Under the pieces are notes generated by a model, which ran no database searches, had not been told where the DNA came from, and saw nothing but the letters and a program-made list of their open reading frames with translations. Shown one piece after another: positions 21,103 through 30,453 of a stretch of 64,000 bases of DNA. Made by a program: the position numbers and the translations under genes. Source of the stretch: Leptospira sp. 96542 (GTDB taxonomy: Bacteria; Spirochaetota; Leptospiria; Leptospirales; Leptospiraceae). Location: NCBI GenBank assembly GCA_029310945.1, contig JARJFC010000008.1, positions 50,289-114,288 of the forward strand. The letters run 5' to 3'. Each line of letters starts with the position of its first letter. Position 1 is the stretch's first letter.

Positions 21103-21665
21103 TTCACTTTTTAATCGTGGGTTTGGGAAACCCAGGTAGTAAATACCAAAATACACGCCATAACATTGGTTTTATGATCGTTGATGTTTTGGCAGAAAAA
21201 ATGGGCATTGGTTTTAAGGATGTAAAAAAATATATGGAAACATCCGAAAACACTGACAAATACAAAGTACATTTATTGAAACCAATGGAGTTTATGAATC
21301 TTTCTGGAAAGGCAGTCCAAACAATTGCGGCGATGTATAAAATTCCTCCTGAACAAATTTTAGTGGTTCAGGACGAAGTGGATATCCCATTTGGAAAAAT
21401 TAAGAATAAAATTGGCGGAGGAACTGCTGGTCACAATGGTCTAAAAGACATAGTGGCAAAAATTGGCAGTCAAAATTTCCATAGGCTTCGATTTGGTGTG
21501 GGCAAACCAGAAAAAGGTGGAATGGAAGTTGCTGATTTTGTATTACAAAATTTTAATGCAGAAGAGAAAGAAAAATTGCCTGAACTCATAAAAGAATCCA
21601 TTCTAAAAATCGAAGATTGGTTAAAGACTAATTTGATCCAAATTCAAAAAATGAACTCTTTATAA
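21099..21665 (+). CDS. pth: Peptidyl-tRNA hydrolase
   Basis: 188 residues, the normal bacterial Pth length. It recycles peptidyl-tRNAs that drop off ribosomes. The N-terminal VGLGNPGSKYQNTRHNIGF holds the catalytic His in NTRHN, and the MNLSGKAV and VVQDEVDIPFGKIK segments and GGTAGHNGLKDI loop are typical. The ATG overlaps the cimA stop by four bases, so it is probably translated from the same message. Confidence 0.96.
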   Translation: MIHFLIVGLGNPGSKYQNTRHNIGFMIVDVLAEKMGIGFKDVKKYMETSENTDKYKVHLLKPMEFMNLSGKAVQTIAAMYKIPPEQILVVQDEVDIPFGKIKNKIGGGTAGHNGLKDIVAKIGSQNFHRLRFGVGKPEKGGMEVADFVLQNFNAEEKEKLPELIKESILKIEDWLKTNLIQIQKMNSL

Positions 21666-21702
21666 TGAATGGAAATGAGTTCTTGTTCTTATATTTCCTT
21701 AT

Positions 21703-22278
21703 ATGAAAGAAAATACAATCAACCTTAAAAAACTTTTATTCCAAACGATTCTTTCCATTATCATAGTCATTCTTTTCGTATTTAGTCTGGCCTTCTTTTT
21801 TCGTGCAGAACTCCTTGGTTTTTCCGAACATTTTGTACGGCTATTTGGATTTTGGGGTTTGTTTTGGGGGATGGTTCTTTCCGATAGTTTGCCTGCCTTT
21901 GTCCCTCCTGATGCATTTTTGGTTTTGGCCGTTTCTGGTGAGATGGATCCATTTTTTACGATTTTTTCGATGTCATTAGGAAGTATCCTCGGTGGGACAA
22001 TAGCGTATATGATAGGCATTTATCTCATCCCCAGATTTCATTTGGGGAGGCAAATTGTTTTGCATTATGAAGATAAACTCCTTCCTTATTTACGTCGTTT
22101 CGGGTTTGGTGCTGTGGTTCTGAGTGCCTTAACCCCCATCCCTTATTCTTGGATGGCGTACACCGTAGGTACTTTTAAAATGCGTTACAGACTATTTTTT
22201 TTGGGTTCTCTCTTTCGGATTGTGCGCATCGGTGTTTATTATTATGCCATGTACATTGGCTGGATTACGGGTGTGTGA
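21703..22278 (+). CDS. DedA/VTT-family membrane protein
   Basis: 191 residues with a strong N-terminal transmembrane helix (LLFQTILSIIIVILFVFSLAFFF in part, about 10-32) and a VTT/SNARE-associated domain. The diagnostic stretch is SLGSILGGTIAYMIGIYL then a re-entrant loop and RRFGFGAVVLSALTPIPYSW, where the Arg and Pro residues are typical. DedA-family proteins are linked to phospholipid or undecaprenyl-phosphate translocation and proton-motive-force homeostasis; the specific cargo here is unknown. Stop overlaps the next small gene (TGATG). Confidence 0.82.
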   Translation: MKENTINLKKLLFQTILSIIIVILFVFSLAFFFRAELLGFSEHFVRLFGFWGLFWGMVLSDSLPAFVPPDAFLVLAVSGEMDPFFTIFSMSLGSILGGTIAYMIGIYLIPRFHLGRQIVLHYEDKLLPYLRRFGFGAVVLSALTPIPYSWMAYTVGTFKMRYRLFFLGSLFRIVRIGVYYYAMYIGWITGV

Positions 22279-22496
22279 TGTCGGAAGAACGTTTGTTTCC
22301 TAAAACGGTTGATGAAGTAATCTTAGAAAAGGTAAGGTTTTTCTTTTTGCCTGACAGAACAGCAGCTTTTATCAAAAATTTGGTCGATGGGAAAGTATCC
22401 GAACGTTCGCTTATCTGTTGCCATTCTGGTTGTGATGTTTGTAATGAAACTATTTTTAATTGTTTCCAGGCAGTTAAAAAAGAACTAAATTTATAA
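22278..22496 (+). CDS. Cys-rich mini-protein, unknown
   Basis: 72 residues from the ATG that overlaps the preceding stop (TGATG); a GTG one codon earlier is also possible. The C-terminal half has a compact cluster Cys-Cys-His-x2-Cys-x2-Cys-x6-Cys (LICCHSGCDVCNETIFNC), suited to a zinc or iron-sulfur site. No signal peptide. rarA begins one base after its stop, so it is embedded in a coupled gene string, which supports its reality. Family not recognised. Confidence 0.6.
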   Translation: MSEERLFPKTVDEVILEKVRFFFLPDRTAAFIKNLVDGKVSERSLICCHSGCDVCNETIFNCFQAVKKELNL

Positions 22497-22497
22497 A

Positions 22498-23760
22498 ATG
22501 GATTCTCTTTTTTCGAAAGACTCCAAACACATCCCACTTGCCCATGAAGTACGCCCCAAAGATTGGTCAGAATTTGTAGGCCAAAAACAAATTGTCCCGT
22601 CCTTAAAAAACATTACAAAACCCACCTCTATATTGTTTTACGGTCCACCAGGGTCAGGCAAAACGACACTCGCACATATCCTCACGAATTCCTGGTCTTT
22701 GCCCAAACGGTATCTCTCTTGTGTGACAAGTGGAGTAAAGGAAGTGAGAGAGGTGTTGGATGAAGCCAAACGCCTTGGAACCATTGTTTTATTTTTAGAT
22801 GAGATCCATAGGTTTTCTAGTTCACAACAAGATGCTCTGCTCGGAAGTGTGGAAGAGGGCGAGATCATTCTCATAGCGGCCACTACAGAAAATCCAAGTT
22901 TTAGGATCAACCGTGCCTTACTTTCAAGGATGCTCGTTTACAGGCTTACCGCGCTGACGGAAGCAGAGGAAAATGAAATTTTTGAATCCTGTTTACGGAA
23001 AACAGGCACCAATCGGACGTTTGGTGAAGATATAAGGTTAGAGTTGTTCCGGCGAAGTTCTGGGGATGCACGGAAACTCATAGGGTATCTGGAACGAATT
23101 CTATCTGCCACCAGCGAATCAGAAGAAATTTCTGTTTTTTCTTTGGATCATATACTCGGTGAAACACTTGTCAAATATGATAAAAACAATGAAAATCATT
23201 ACGACATCATTTCTGCTTTTATTAAGTCTATGCGGGGGAGCGATCCAGATGCTTCCTTGTTCTATTTGGCTTTGATGCTTGAGGGTGGTGAAGATCCACT
23301 CTTCATTGCACGAAGGCTTGTGGTATTTGCCAGTGAAGATGTTGGCAATGCAAGTGTCCATGCCCTGCCATTGGCCATTGCCACTTGGCAAGCAGTGGAA
23401 CGAATAGGAATGCCCGAGGCTCGCATCCCCCTTGGGCAATGTACAACCTTTCTTGCCTCGGCTCCAAAATCAAACGCAAGTTATTTGGCGATTGATTCTG
23501 CTTTGGATTTTGTTCGTAATCGCAAACGTGAATTTGAAATTCCGAATCATTTACGAAATGCCCCCACAGCCACTCATAAAAACGAGGGAGCGGGCACGGG
23601 TTACAAATACCCTCATGATTTTTCAGGGCATTTTGTTTTGGAACGGTACTTTCCCCTGTCGTTCTACCCAAAACCTCCCAAATTCTATGAACCAACCAAC
23701 CAAGGTATGGAAAAAATGATAGGAGAGCAGTTGGCCAGGCTTTGGGGCAAAAATGATTGA
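22498..23760 (+). CDS. rarA: Replication-associated recombination protein A (AAA+ ATPase)
   Basis: 420 residues. RarA/MgsA is a clamp-loader-like AAA+ ATPase acting at stalled replication forks. Walker A is GPPGSGKTT (about 50), Walker B is FLDEIHRFSSSQQDALL (about 99), sensor 1 is AATTENPSF and sensor 2 lies in RRSSGDARKLIGYLER. The C-terminal tetramerisation domain shows MRGSDPDASLFYLALMLEGG and HDFSGHFV, as in E. coli RarA. It is the last gene of the plus-strand string that begins with mutY; a 252-base gap precedes the nuo operon. Confidence 0.94.
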   Translation: MDSLFSKDSKHIPLAHEVRPKDWSEFVGQKQIVPSLKNITKPTSILFYGPPGSGKTTLAHILTNSWSLPKRYLSCVTSGVKEVREVLDEAKRLGTIVLFLDEIHRFSSSQQDALLGSVEEGEIILIAATTENPSFRINRALLSRMLVYRLTALTEAEENEIFESCLRKTGTNRTFGEDIRLELFRRSSGDARKLIGYLERILSATSESEEISVFSLDHILGETLVKYDKNNENHYDIISAFIKSMRGSDPDASLFYLALMLEGGEDPLFIARRLVVFASEDVGNASVHALPLAIATWQAVERIGMPEARIPLGQCTTFLASAPKSNASYLAIDSALDFVRNRKREFEIPNHLRNAPTATHKNEGAGTGYKYPHDFSGHFVLERYFPLSFYPKPPKFYEPTNQGMEKMIGEQLARLWGKND

Positions 23761-23901
23761 TCTCTTTTTTAGTTAGTTTTTCGGATCGTTTGTGACTGGT
23801 TAGGTGTTTCTTTCTTGTTGAAAAATTACGTATCTTCCCTTGGAAAATCAAACTCTTGGAATTTCTATTAGGGTGTCTGTTTTTTCTTAAAATTTACTAT
23901 T

Positions 23902-23918
23902 TTGAGAACCATTCTCAA
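23902..23918. promoter_or_regulatory. Fur-like inverted repeat upstream of nuo operon
   Basis: TTGAGAA-CCA-TTCTCAA is a perfect 7-3-7 dyad located about 95 bases before nuoA and just upstream of a possible promoter. It resembles the TGAGAATCATTCTCA type of Fur-family operator known in other bacteria. No T-run follows, so it is not a normal terminator for rarA. The protein that would bind is inferred only. Confidence 0.45.
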
Positions 23919-23941
23919 GAATTAAGGCTCAAAAATAGACT

Positions 23942-23970
23942 TTGTTCGAGAAAAATAGGAATCAGATAAT
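23942..23970 (+). promoter_or_regulatory. Possible promoter of the nuo operon
   Basis: TTGTTC (23942-23947) and GATAAT (23965-23970) are separated by exactly 17 bases. The -10 element matches consensus at five of six positions, the -35 at only three. The transcript would start near 23977 and leave a leader of about 36 bases with an AAGGGGTGAG ribosome-binding region. Confidence 0.4.
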
Positions 23971-24012
23971 CTAGCCTTGACAATTCGGCCAAGGGGTGAG
24001 ATCATTTTCTTA

Positions 24013-24390
24013 ATGGGTACAGCACCAGATAGTTTCGCTCCAATCCTTTTACAACTTTTGCTCGGTGTCGGTTTTTCGGCTCTGATACTCGCACTGGCCT
24101 TCCTCCTCAACCCTAAAAAGAAATCGAAACCGCAAGATACGTTTGAATGTGGTGTGACATACTATGGGGATGCAAGGGGTCTGTTCAATATCAAGTTTTA
24201 CTTGGTGGCGGTGCTTTTCATTTTGTTTGATATCGAAGCCGTTTTTCTCTACCCTTGGGCAGTGAATTTACTTTCCTTTAAGGAAGCAGGGCTTGCCGCA
24301 TTCTTTTTGCTAGAAATGTTTTTTTTCCTCATCATTCTTGCCGTCGGATTGTACTATATTTGGAAAAAGGGAGCTCTTGAATGGGATTAA
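24013..24390 (+). CDS. nuoA: NADH-quinone oxidoreductase subunit A
   Basis: 125 residues with three transmembrane helices, the normal NuoA size. The loop [18 protein letters not shown] between helices 1 and 2 and [20 protein letters not shown] are family signatures; the conserved Cys near residue 45 lies in the quinone-site loop. I chose the ATG giving [10 protein letters not shown] because it follows AAGGGGTGAG; the upstream TTG frame has no support. First gene of the complex I operon; its 3' end overlaps nuoB by ten bases. Confidence 0.95.
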   Translation: MGTAPDSFAPILLQLLLGVGFSALILALAFLLNPKKKSKPQDTFECGVTYYGDARGLFNIKFYLVAVLFILFDIEAVFLYPWAVNLLSFKEAGLAAFFLLEMFFFLIILAVGLYYIWKKGALEWD

Positions 24391-24941
24391 CAGATGTTTT
24401 GTCCAAACCTGGTGAGATGTTTGGCGATATGTTCCAAGTTGCAAAATTGGAAAATGTCGTACAGTGGGGACAGAGTTTCTCACTTTGGCCGTATCCCTTT
24501 GCCACCGCTTGTTGTGGGATAGAATATATGTCCACTTCCTGTGCCGATTACGACATCGCACGGTTTGGTGCCGAAAGACCTTCTTTTTCGCCGAGGCAAG
24601 CGGATATGATCCTAGTGCTTGGAACCATCACGTATAAGATGGCACCTGTTCTTAGGCAAATTTACGATCAACTGGCAGAACCTAAATTTGTGATTTCTGT
24701 TGGTGCTTGCGCATCTTCCGGTGGGATGTTTCACACCTATGGTGTGTTACAGGGAGTTGATCGAATTTTGCCTGTGGATGTTTATGTTCCAGGTTGTCCT
24801 CCTCGCCCAGAAGCTATACTCGATGCATTGGTCAAACTCCAAAACAAAGTGAAAGACCAAGGTTTGGAAGGACGTCGCCAAGAGGTGATGAGAAAAATCC
24901 AAGAAATCAACGAACGCAACAAACCCCTCGTAGTGGCATGA
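24381..24941 (+). CDS. nuoB: NADH-quinone oxidoreductase subunit B
   Basis: 186 residues carrying the ligands of the terminal cluster N2 that passes electrons to quinone: the tandem Cys44-Cys45 in [10 protein letters not shown], Cys near 110 in [11 protein letters not shown] and Cys near 138 in [12 protein letters not shown] charged C-terminal tail ([18 protein letters not shown]) extends beyond the core. Peripheral-arm subunit on the cytoplasmic side. Its TGA overlaps the nuoC ATG. Confidence 0.96.
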   Translation: MGLTDVLSKPGEMFGDMFQVAKLENVVQWGQSFSLWPYPFATACCGIEYMSTSCADYDIARFGAERPSFSPRQADMILVLGTITYKMAPVLRQIYDQLAEPKFVISVGACASSGGMFHTYGVLQGVDRILPVDVYVPGCPPRPEAILDALVKLQNKVKDQGLEGRRQEVMRKIQEINERNKPLVVA

Positions 24942-25459
24942 AAGAAAAAATCACTGAATACATAGAGAGCAAGTACCAAGAATTCCTTCTTCCGAAAAGG
25001 GACATAAACACGAATCTTCCTTTTTTTATCCTCCGTAAAGAAGGACTCGAACCCATACTCGCGGATCTGAAAGCGAACCCTGAGTTTGGGTTTACTTTCC
25101 TCAACGATCTTACTTCTGTGGATTGGTTGGGCAAAAGGGAACCTAGGTTTGAGGTTCTGTATCTCTTGCGGTCTCCCAAAAACAATCACTTTCGATTGCA
25201 ATTCCGAGTTCCTGTGGGTGAGGGTGAAGAAGTGCCAAGCATCACAAATTTGTTTGCTGGTGCCAATTGGCCAGAAAGAGAAATTTTTGACCTTATGGGC
25301 ATTCGTTTTTCGAACCACCCAAAAATGGAAAGGCTCATCATGCCTGACAATTTTGTCGGTCACCCGCTCCGCAAAGACTATCCATTGGAAGGTCCAGGTC
25401 AGGATTATTTGATTGAAGATCTACTGACACTCCATGTTAACGATGATATCACAAGTTAG
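24938..25459 (+). CDS. nuoC: NADH-quinone oxidoreductase subunit C
   Basis: 173 residues from the ATG ([11 protein letters not shown]) that overlaps the nuoB stop. The signature [18 protein letters not shown] and the C-terminal [20 protein letters not shown] identify the 30-kDa subunit. It is separate from nuoD, unlike the nuoCD fusion of E. coli. Peripheral arm near the quinone site. Confidence 0.95.
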   Translation: MKEKITEYIESKYQEFLLPKRDINTNLPFFILRKEGLEPILADLKANPEFGFTFLNDLTSVDWLGKREPRFEVLYLLRSPKNNHFRLQFRVPVGEGEEVPSITNLFAGANWPEREIFDLMGIRFSNHPKMERLIMPDNFVGHPLRKDYPLEGPGQDYLIEDLLTLHVNDDITS

Positions 25460-25468
25460 GCGAACATT

Positions 25469-26689
25469 ATGGTAATGTATGAAAAAACGGCGGAACATTT
25501 TGGTGAGAAGTATAAAAATCTCCCAGAAGGACATCTGCTAGTCAATTTAGGTCCATCCCACCCGGCTACACATGGAATTTTGCAAAATGTAATTCAAATT
25601 GATGGGGAGCGAGTGGTTGATACCGAGTCGGTCATAGGGTACGTACACAGGTGTTTTGAAAAATTGGGAGAACGTTATGACTACAACCAATTTTTAGTCT
25701 GTACTGACCGAATGAATTATGTTTCCACCCCACTCAATAATATTGGTTGGATTTTGACTGTGGAAAAAATGATGCAGATCGAAGTTCCAGATCGTGTAAC
25801 TTACGTTCGAATGATCATCTCTGAACTATCCCGCATTATGGATCATATCATCTGTAATGGGATCATGGGAGTTGACTTAGGTGCCTTTTCTGGGTTATTA
25901 CACTTATTCCACCATAGAGAAAATATTTATCAAATTTTAGAAAAATTAACAGGTGCTCGACTAACAACTACGTTTTGCCGTGTGGGTGGAATGGAAAGGG
26001 ATATTTATCCTGAGTTCCAAGCAGAAATAGGAACCGTCATCCAAGGTTTGAAACCAGCAATCGAAGAGTTCCAAGAGCTACTCATCCGCAATAAAATTTT
26101 TAATGAGAGGACGGCAGGTATTGGTGGGATTTCTGCGGAAAGAGCCATAGAATACGGTTTTTCTGGACCCAATCTTCGGGCAGCGGGTGTTGCTTGGGAT
26201 GTTCGAAAAGATACACCATATATGTTTTATGATAAGGTCGATTTTGACATCCCTGTAGGTGAGGATGGATCTGCGCTTCACAGAACGCTTGTTCGTATGG
26301 AAGAAATGCGGCAAAGTATCCGCATCATTGAACAACTTGTGGATGGGATCCCGGCTGGGGCTTTCCATGCCAATGTTCCTCATAGTTTTCTCCCACCAAA
26401 AGATAAAGTATACCATAATATGGAAGAACTCATTTATCACTTTAAAATCATTATGCATGGAGTTAAGGTTCCCCCAGGCGAATACTATTTGGCCACAGAG
26501 GCTGCCAATGGAGAGCTAGGTTTTCATGTGGTATCAGAGGGGGAAAAATCCCCTTGGCGGGTTCATGTGAGAAGACCATGTTTTTGGTTTTACCAATCTT
26601 TCCCCGAACTTGTGAAAGGTGGACTGCTCGCAGATACCGTTGCCACCATGTCATCACTCAATGTCATTGCAGGGGAGCTCGATTGTTAA
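25469..26689 (+). CDS. nuoD: NADH-quinone oxidoreductase subunit D
   Basis: 406 residues, the 49-kDa subunit related to NiFe-hydrogenase large subunits; it forms the quinone pocket with NuoB. Visible landmarks are [13 protein letters not shown] (about 27-39, with the quinone-site His), [25 protein letters not shown] and the C-terminal ending [11 protein letters not shown]. An alternative start two codons in (MYEKTAE) is equally plausible. TAATG overlap with nuoE. Confidence 0.96.
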   Translation: MVMYEKTAEHFGEKYKNLPEGHLLVNLGPSHPATHGILQNVIQIDGERVVDTESVIGYVHRCFEKLGERYDYNQFLVCTDRMNYVSTPLNNIGWILTVEKMMQIEVPDRVTYVRMIISELSRIMDHIICNGIMGVDLGAFSGLLHLFHHRENIYQILEKLTGARLTTTFCRVGGMERDIYPEFQAEIGTVIQGLKPAIEEFQELLIRNKIFNERTAGIGGISAERAIEYGFSGPNLRAAGVAWDVRKDTPYMFYDKVDFDIPVGEDGSALHRTLVRMEEMRQSIRIIEQLVDGIPAGAFHANVPHSFLPPKDKVYHNMEELIYHFKIIMHGVKVPPGEYYLATEAANGELGFHVVSEGEKSPWRVHVRRPCFWFYQSFPELVKGGLLADTVATMSSLNVIAGELDC

Positions 26690-27177
26690 TGGCTTACCAA
26701 TTTTCCACTGATTCCGAAAAACGTTTTCAACGTCTCATTCCTCAATTTCCCAACAAACGGTCGTTGATTTTGCCATGTCTATTTTTGTTACAAGCTGACA
26801 AAGGTTTTGTGGATAAAGAAGGAATGGAATACATTGCTGAAAGGATAGGTTCTCCTGTTTCTTTGGCTCATGTTCATGGTGTGGCTACTTTTTATACCAT
26901 GTACAACAAAAAACCTGTTGGAAAATACCATATCCAAATCTGTTCCAATATCTCTTGTTATTTGTCAGGGTCTGATTCTATCACAGAACATAGTTGTAAA
27001 AAATTGGGTATTGAGCCTGGCGAAACCACAAAAGATAAAAAGTTCACAGTGGATGAAGTGCAGTGCCTTGGCGCCTGTGGTTTTGGGCCAGTTGTCCAAA
27101 TCAATGATGTATATTACGAAAATTTAACGCCAGAAATGATAGAATCCATCATCTCCGAATTGGAAAAAAAGGTATAA
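26689..27177 (+). CDS. nuoE: NADH-quinone oxidoreductase subunit E
   Basis: 162 residues from the ATG in the TAATG overlap with nuoD. It is the 24-kDa thioredoxin-like [2Fe-2S] subunit of the NADH-input module. The four ligands appear as Cys-x4-Cys in [12 protein letters not shown] and Cys-x3-Cys in [10 protein letters not shown]. The N-terminal helical part contains [20 protein letters not shown], typical of NuoE. Works with NuoF encoded immediately downstream. Confidence 0.96.
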   Translation: MAYQFSTDSEKRFQRLIPQFPNKRSLILPCLFLLQADKGFVDKEGMEYIAERIGSPVSLAHVHGVATFYTMYNKKPVGKYHIQICSNISCYLSGSDSITEHSCKKLGIEPGETTKDKKFTVDEVQCLGACGFGPVVQINDVYYENLTPEMIESIISELEKKV

Positions 27178-27178
27178 T

Positions 27179-28450
27179 ATGGGATTAAAGACATTACTCA
27201 CAACTCATATTGGTGCTGCGGATTCGCACACATTGGCGCATTATAAATCCGTAGGCGGATATTCGAGTTTAAAAAAAGCACTTACAGAAATGACCGCCGA
27301 ACAAATCGTAAATGAGGTGAAAACTTCGGGGCTTCGTGGCCGGGGTGGTGCTGGTTTTCCCACTGGAAATAAATGGGGTTTTATTCCCAAAACCGACAAA
27401 CCAAAATATTTGATTTGTAATGGTGATGAAGGAGAACCTGGAACTTTCAAAGACCGACTCCTCATCGAAAGGTTTCCTCATATGCTCATAGAAGGGATGG
27501 CCATTGCAGCAAAAGCCATTGATTCCCACCAAGGTTATATTTACATCCGTGGTGAATTTTTTAAAGGACTACGCATTGTCGAGGCAGCTGTAGAGGAAGC
27601 CTATAAAGAAGGTCTACTTGGAAAAAACATTCTAGGCTTGGGATACGATTTTGACTTAGCCGTATATTCTGGAGCCGGTGCTTATATCTGTGGTGAAGAG
27701 TCGGCTCTCATCAATTCTTTGGAAGGTAGGAGGGGGCATCCACGCCTAAAACCTCCCTTTCCCGCCGTATCTGGTTTGTATGCGTGTCCGACGGTTGTCA
27801 ATAATGTGGAAACTTTTTGTAATGTCCCGCATATCATCCATATGACGGGCGATGAATATAAAAAAATTGGGACAGAAAAATCTCCTGGAACTCGTTTATT
27901 CGCAGTTAGCGGTCATGTGAAAAAGCCTGGAATCTACGAAGTGGAAATGGGAACTCCCATGAAAGAACTTGTGTATGATATCTGCGGTGGAATCAAAGAT
28001 AACAAAAATCTAAAGGCAGTGATACCAGGTGGATCGTCTTCTCCCATTTTGAATGCGGAAGAGGTTGCCTTGGCAACTATGGATTACGAATCCATTGCCT
28101 CACTCAAATCAATGCTTGGTTCGGGTGCTGTCATTGTCCTTTCGGAAGATGCAGACCTTGTGGAAACCACTTACCGATTGGCAGAGTTTTATTCCCACGA
28201 ATCGTGTGGACAGTGTACTCCTTGCCGCGAAGGAACTCACTGGGTGAAAGATCTTTTGCATAAAATTAAATTGGGTGAAGGAACAGAAAAAGACGTGGAC
28301 TTAATCTTTTCCTTGTCTCGGAACATGGAAGGTGGAACCACAATATGTCCGTTAGCTGATGCTTGCGTGATGGCAGTTCGTCCCACGATGACAAAGTTTA
28401 AAGACGAGTTTTTTTCTCGTCTCAAAAAGGAAGTGGGTGTTAACCACTAA
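27179..28450 (+). CDS. nuoF: NADH-quinone oxidoreductase subunit F
   Basis: 423 residues, the NADH- and FMN-binding 51-kDa subunit. The glycine-rich FMN loop [16 protein letters not shown] lies near 50-65, [13 protein letters not shown] near 82, the NADH-side [13 protein letters not shown] near 175, and the [4Fe-4S] N3 ligands in [12 protein letters not shown] (about 341) plus a Cys near 390 in TICPLADA. The ATG follows one base after the nuoE stop. The usual electron relay from here is NuoG, which is not encoded in this operon. Confidence 0.96.
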   Translation: MGLKTLLTTHIGAADSHTLAHYKSVGGYSSLKKALTEMTAEQIVNEVKTSGLRGRGGAGFPTGNKWGFIPKTDKPKYLICNGDEGEPGTFKDRLLIERFPHMLIEGMAIAAKAIDSHQGYIYIRGEFFKGLRIVEAAVEEAYKEGLLGKNILGLGYDFDLAVYSGAGAYICGEESALINSLEGRRGHPRLKPPFPAVSGLYACPTVVNNVETFCNVPHIIHMTGDEYKKIGTEKSPGTRLFAVSGHVKKPGIYEVEMGTPMKELVYDICGGIKDNKNLKAVIPGGSSSPILNAEEVALATMDYESIASLKSMLGSGAVIVLSEDADLVETTYRLAEFYSHESCGQCTPCREGTHWVKDLLHKIKLGEGTEKDVDLIFSLSRNMEGGTTICPLADACVMAVRPTMTKFKDEFFSRLKKEVGVNH

Positions 28451-28465
28451 AGGTCGATAGAAATT

Positions 28466-29536
28466 ATGGATTGGGCATTATTAATCGCATGGGTCATTAA
28501 AATCCTATCATTATTTTTTGTAATTTTGACTGGAGTCGCATATTACACTCTCGCAGAACGAAAGTTTGCTGGTTTTATCCAGGATAGGCCAGGTCCAAAC
28601 CGTGCTGGTCCTTTTGGTATTTTCCAACCACTTGCCGATGGAATTAAGTTCATTGCGAAGGAAGAAATATTTCCGAAAAATGTTTCAAAGGGAATGTATC
28701 TTCTGGCACCGACGATTTCTATGACATGTGCGATTATGGCATGGGCCGTCATTCCTTTTGGAGGTACAATCCCATCTCCCGAATGGTTGGCCAGTTTGAC
28801 TGGGGTAACTACCATCGATTTACAAATCGCGAATCCTGATTCAGGTGTTCTGTATCTTTTGGCAATTTCTTCCTTAGCTGTGTATGGGATCATGATTGCT
28901 GGCTGGTCGAGTAATAATAAATATTCGCTTCTCGGAGGTGTACGTTCAACTGCGCAGATGATTAGTTATGAACTTCCAATGGGTTTTTCAATTATTGTCA
29001 TCGTGATTATGACTGGCTCACTCCGATTAACGGATATTAGTGAAGCGCAAAAAGATGTTTGGAATATTCTAACACCGCCTGGTTTTATTGCCTTTTTCAT
29101 TTACGTTACAGCTATGTTTGCTGAAACAAACCGTCTGCCTTTTGATTTGGCAGAAGCGGAATCCGAACTTGTTGTGGGTTTTCATACCGAGTATGGAGCG
29201 TTTAAGTTCGCACTCTTCTTTTTAGCAGAGTATATGAATATGATCACCATGTCTTGCCTTACCACATTATTATTCTTCGGTGGATATAATGTTCCTTTTG
29301 GAATTCTCGAAGGTTCCGCTTATGCTGCCTATGTTGGCCTTGGTTTTTTTATACTAAAAGTTTTGTTCTTTGCTTTTTTGTTTATCTGGGTTCGTTGGAC
29401 CCTGCCTCGTTTTCGATATGACCAACTGATGAAATTAGGTTGGAAAAAAATGATCCCTTGGGGGCTTTTTGCAGTAATGTTTGCTTCTGTATACACCGTG
29501 TACTGGAAGGAAGGATGGATGAAATTATTTATATGA
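28466..29536 (+). CDS. nuoH: NADH-quinone oxidoreductase subunit H
   Basis: 356 residues, about eight transmembrane helices. NuoH links the peripheral arm to the membrane arm and lines the quinone channel. Landmarks: [20 protein letters not shown] (about 31-50), the Glu-rich third loop [20 protein letters not shown] with [18 protein letters not shown], and the C-terminal [20 protein letters not shown]. In most bacteria nuoI follows; here nuoJ follows directly with an ATGA overlap. Confidence 0.96.
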   Translation: MDWALLIAWVIKILSLFFVILTGVAYYTLAERKFAGFIQDRPGPNRAGPFGIFQPLADGIKFIAKEEIFPKNVSKGMYLLAPTISMTCAIMAWAVIPFGGTIPSPEWLASLTGVTTIDLQIANPDSGVLYLLAISSLAVYGIMIAGWSSNNKYSLLGGVRSTAQMISYELPMGFSIIVIVIMTGSLRLTDISEAQKDVWNILTPPGFIAFFIYVTAMFAETNRLPFDLAEAESELVVGFHTEYGAFKFALFFLAEYMNMITMSCLTTLLFFGGYNVPFGILEGSAYAAYVGLGFFILKVLFFAFLFIWVRWTLPRFRYDQLMKLGWKKMIPWGLFAVMFASVYTVYWKEGWMKLFI

Positions 29537-30132
29537 ATTTTGCCCAAACTCCCTCTTTCTATCTATTTTGCTTTTTTGGCACAGTCACAATCATCACGGC
29601 ACTGAGTGTGGTATTTCAGAAAAATCCCGTTGTATCAGCAGTTTCGCTTGTGTTCACTTTTTTTTCCCTTGCAGCCATATATGGCATTATGGGAGCTCTG
29701 TTTATCGCCACTATGCAAGTGTTAGTGTATGCTGGCGCAATTATGGTACTTGTGGTATTTGTTCTCATGTTACTTTCCCAACGGGCAGAGTCATTGTCGA
29801 GGTATAGAAAACACCCCATTCGTTTGGTTCTGGTGACTGCGTTTATCATTGGTTTCTTTTTTCTACTTTATTCTGCCCTTACAACAGGGGTTCCGAATGC
29901 AAAGGAAATTGGAAAAGGTTATGTCAATGAAGAATACGGATACAATATTCAAGGTAAAACCATAGTCAAAGCAGGTGGAAACGTAGCGACCATCGGTGCA
30001 TCTACTTATCTTGATTTTCTCTTACCATTCGAAATGATTTCCATACTACTTTTGGTCGCAGTTTTGGGTGCAGTCATCCTTGCAAAAAAAAAATTGAATG
30101 AATCCGAATTAACCAAGGATAAAATATTATGA
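29533..30132 (+). CDS. nuoJ: NADH-quinone oxidoreductase subunit J
   Basis: 199 residues with five hydrophobic helices; membrane-arm subunit. The sequence [20 protein letters not shown] then [14 protein letters not shown] is the NuoJ signature. I place the start at the ATG overlapping the nuoH stop (ATGA) giving MNFAQTPSF; an earlier ATG six codons upstream is possible. The stop overlaps nuoK in the same way. Confidence 0.94.
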   Translation: MNFAQTPSFYLFCFFGTVTIITALSVVFQKNPVVSAVSLVFTFFSLAAIYGIMGALFIATMQVLVYAGAIMVLVVFVLMLLSQRAESLSRYRKHPIRLVLVTAFIIGFFFLLYSALTTGVPNAKEIGKGYVNEEYGYNIQGKTIVKAGGNVATIGASTYLDFLLPFEMISILLLVAVLGAVILAKKKLNESELTKDKIL

Positions 30133-30449
30133 ACCAATTCATTAGTGGAATCCCTGCTGAATATTTTTTAGGGTTAGCGGGTGCTTTGTTTTCCATTGGG
30201 GTACTTGGTGTACTCATTCGCCGAAATGCAGTGGTGATTTTTATGTCTGTAGAACTCATTTTGAATTCTGTAAATCTTGTCTTTGTTACCTTTTCAAAAA
30301 CCCTTTCCAATATTTCAGGTGAAACGATCGTTTTTTTTGTCATGGCCATTGCTGCTGCGGAAGCTGCGGTTGGACTTGCCCTTGTCATTGCCATTTTTCG
30401 GCATAATAAGTCCACCAATGTGGATGAACTTCAATCTTTAAAGTGGTAA
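30129..30449 (+). CDS. nuoK: NADH-quinone oxidoreductase subunit K
   Basis: 106 residues with three transmembrane helices, a Mrp-like antiporter-related subunit. The family motif VEDLILN is present here as [17 protein letters not shown], with the buried Glu, and [19 protein letters not shown] supplies the second conserved Glu. Overlaps nuoJ by four bases and is followed by nuoL after 4 bases. Confidence 0.95.
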   Translation: MNQFISGIPAEYFLGLAGALFSIGVLGVLIRRNAVVIFMSVELILNSVNLVFVTFSKTLSNISGETIVFFVMAIAAAEAAVGLALVIAIFRHNKSTNVDELQSLKW

Positions 30450-30453
30450 CCCT

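Noticed and set aside
23977..23982. TTGACA as the nuo -35 box
   Set aside because: No -10-like hexamer occurs at 16-18 bases downstream; the site falls inside the leader next to the ribosome-binding site.
24782..25363. Minus-strand frame of 193 codons across nuoB and nuoC
   Set aside because: Antisense shadow of two conserved subunits with no ribosome-binding site.
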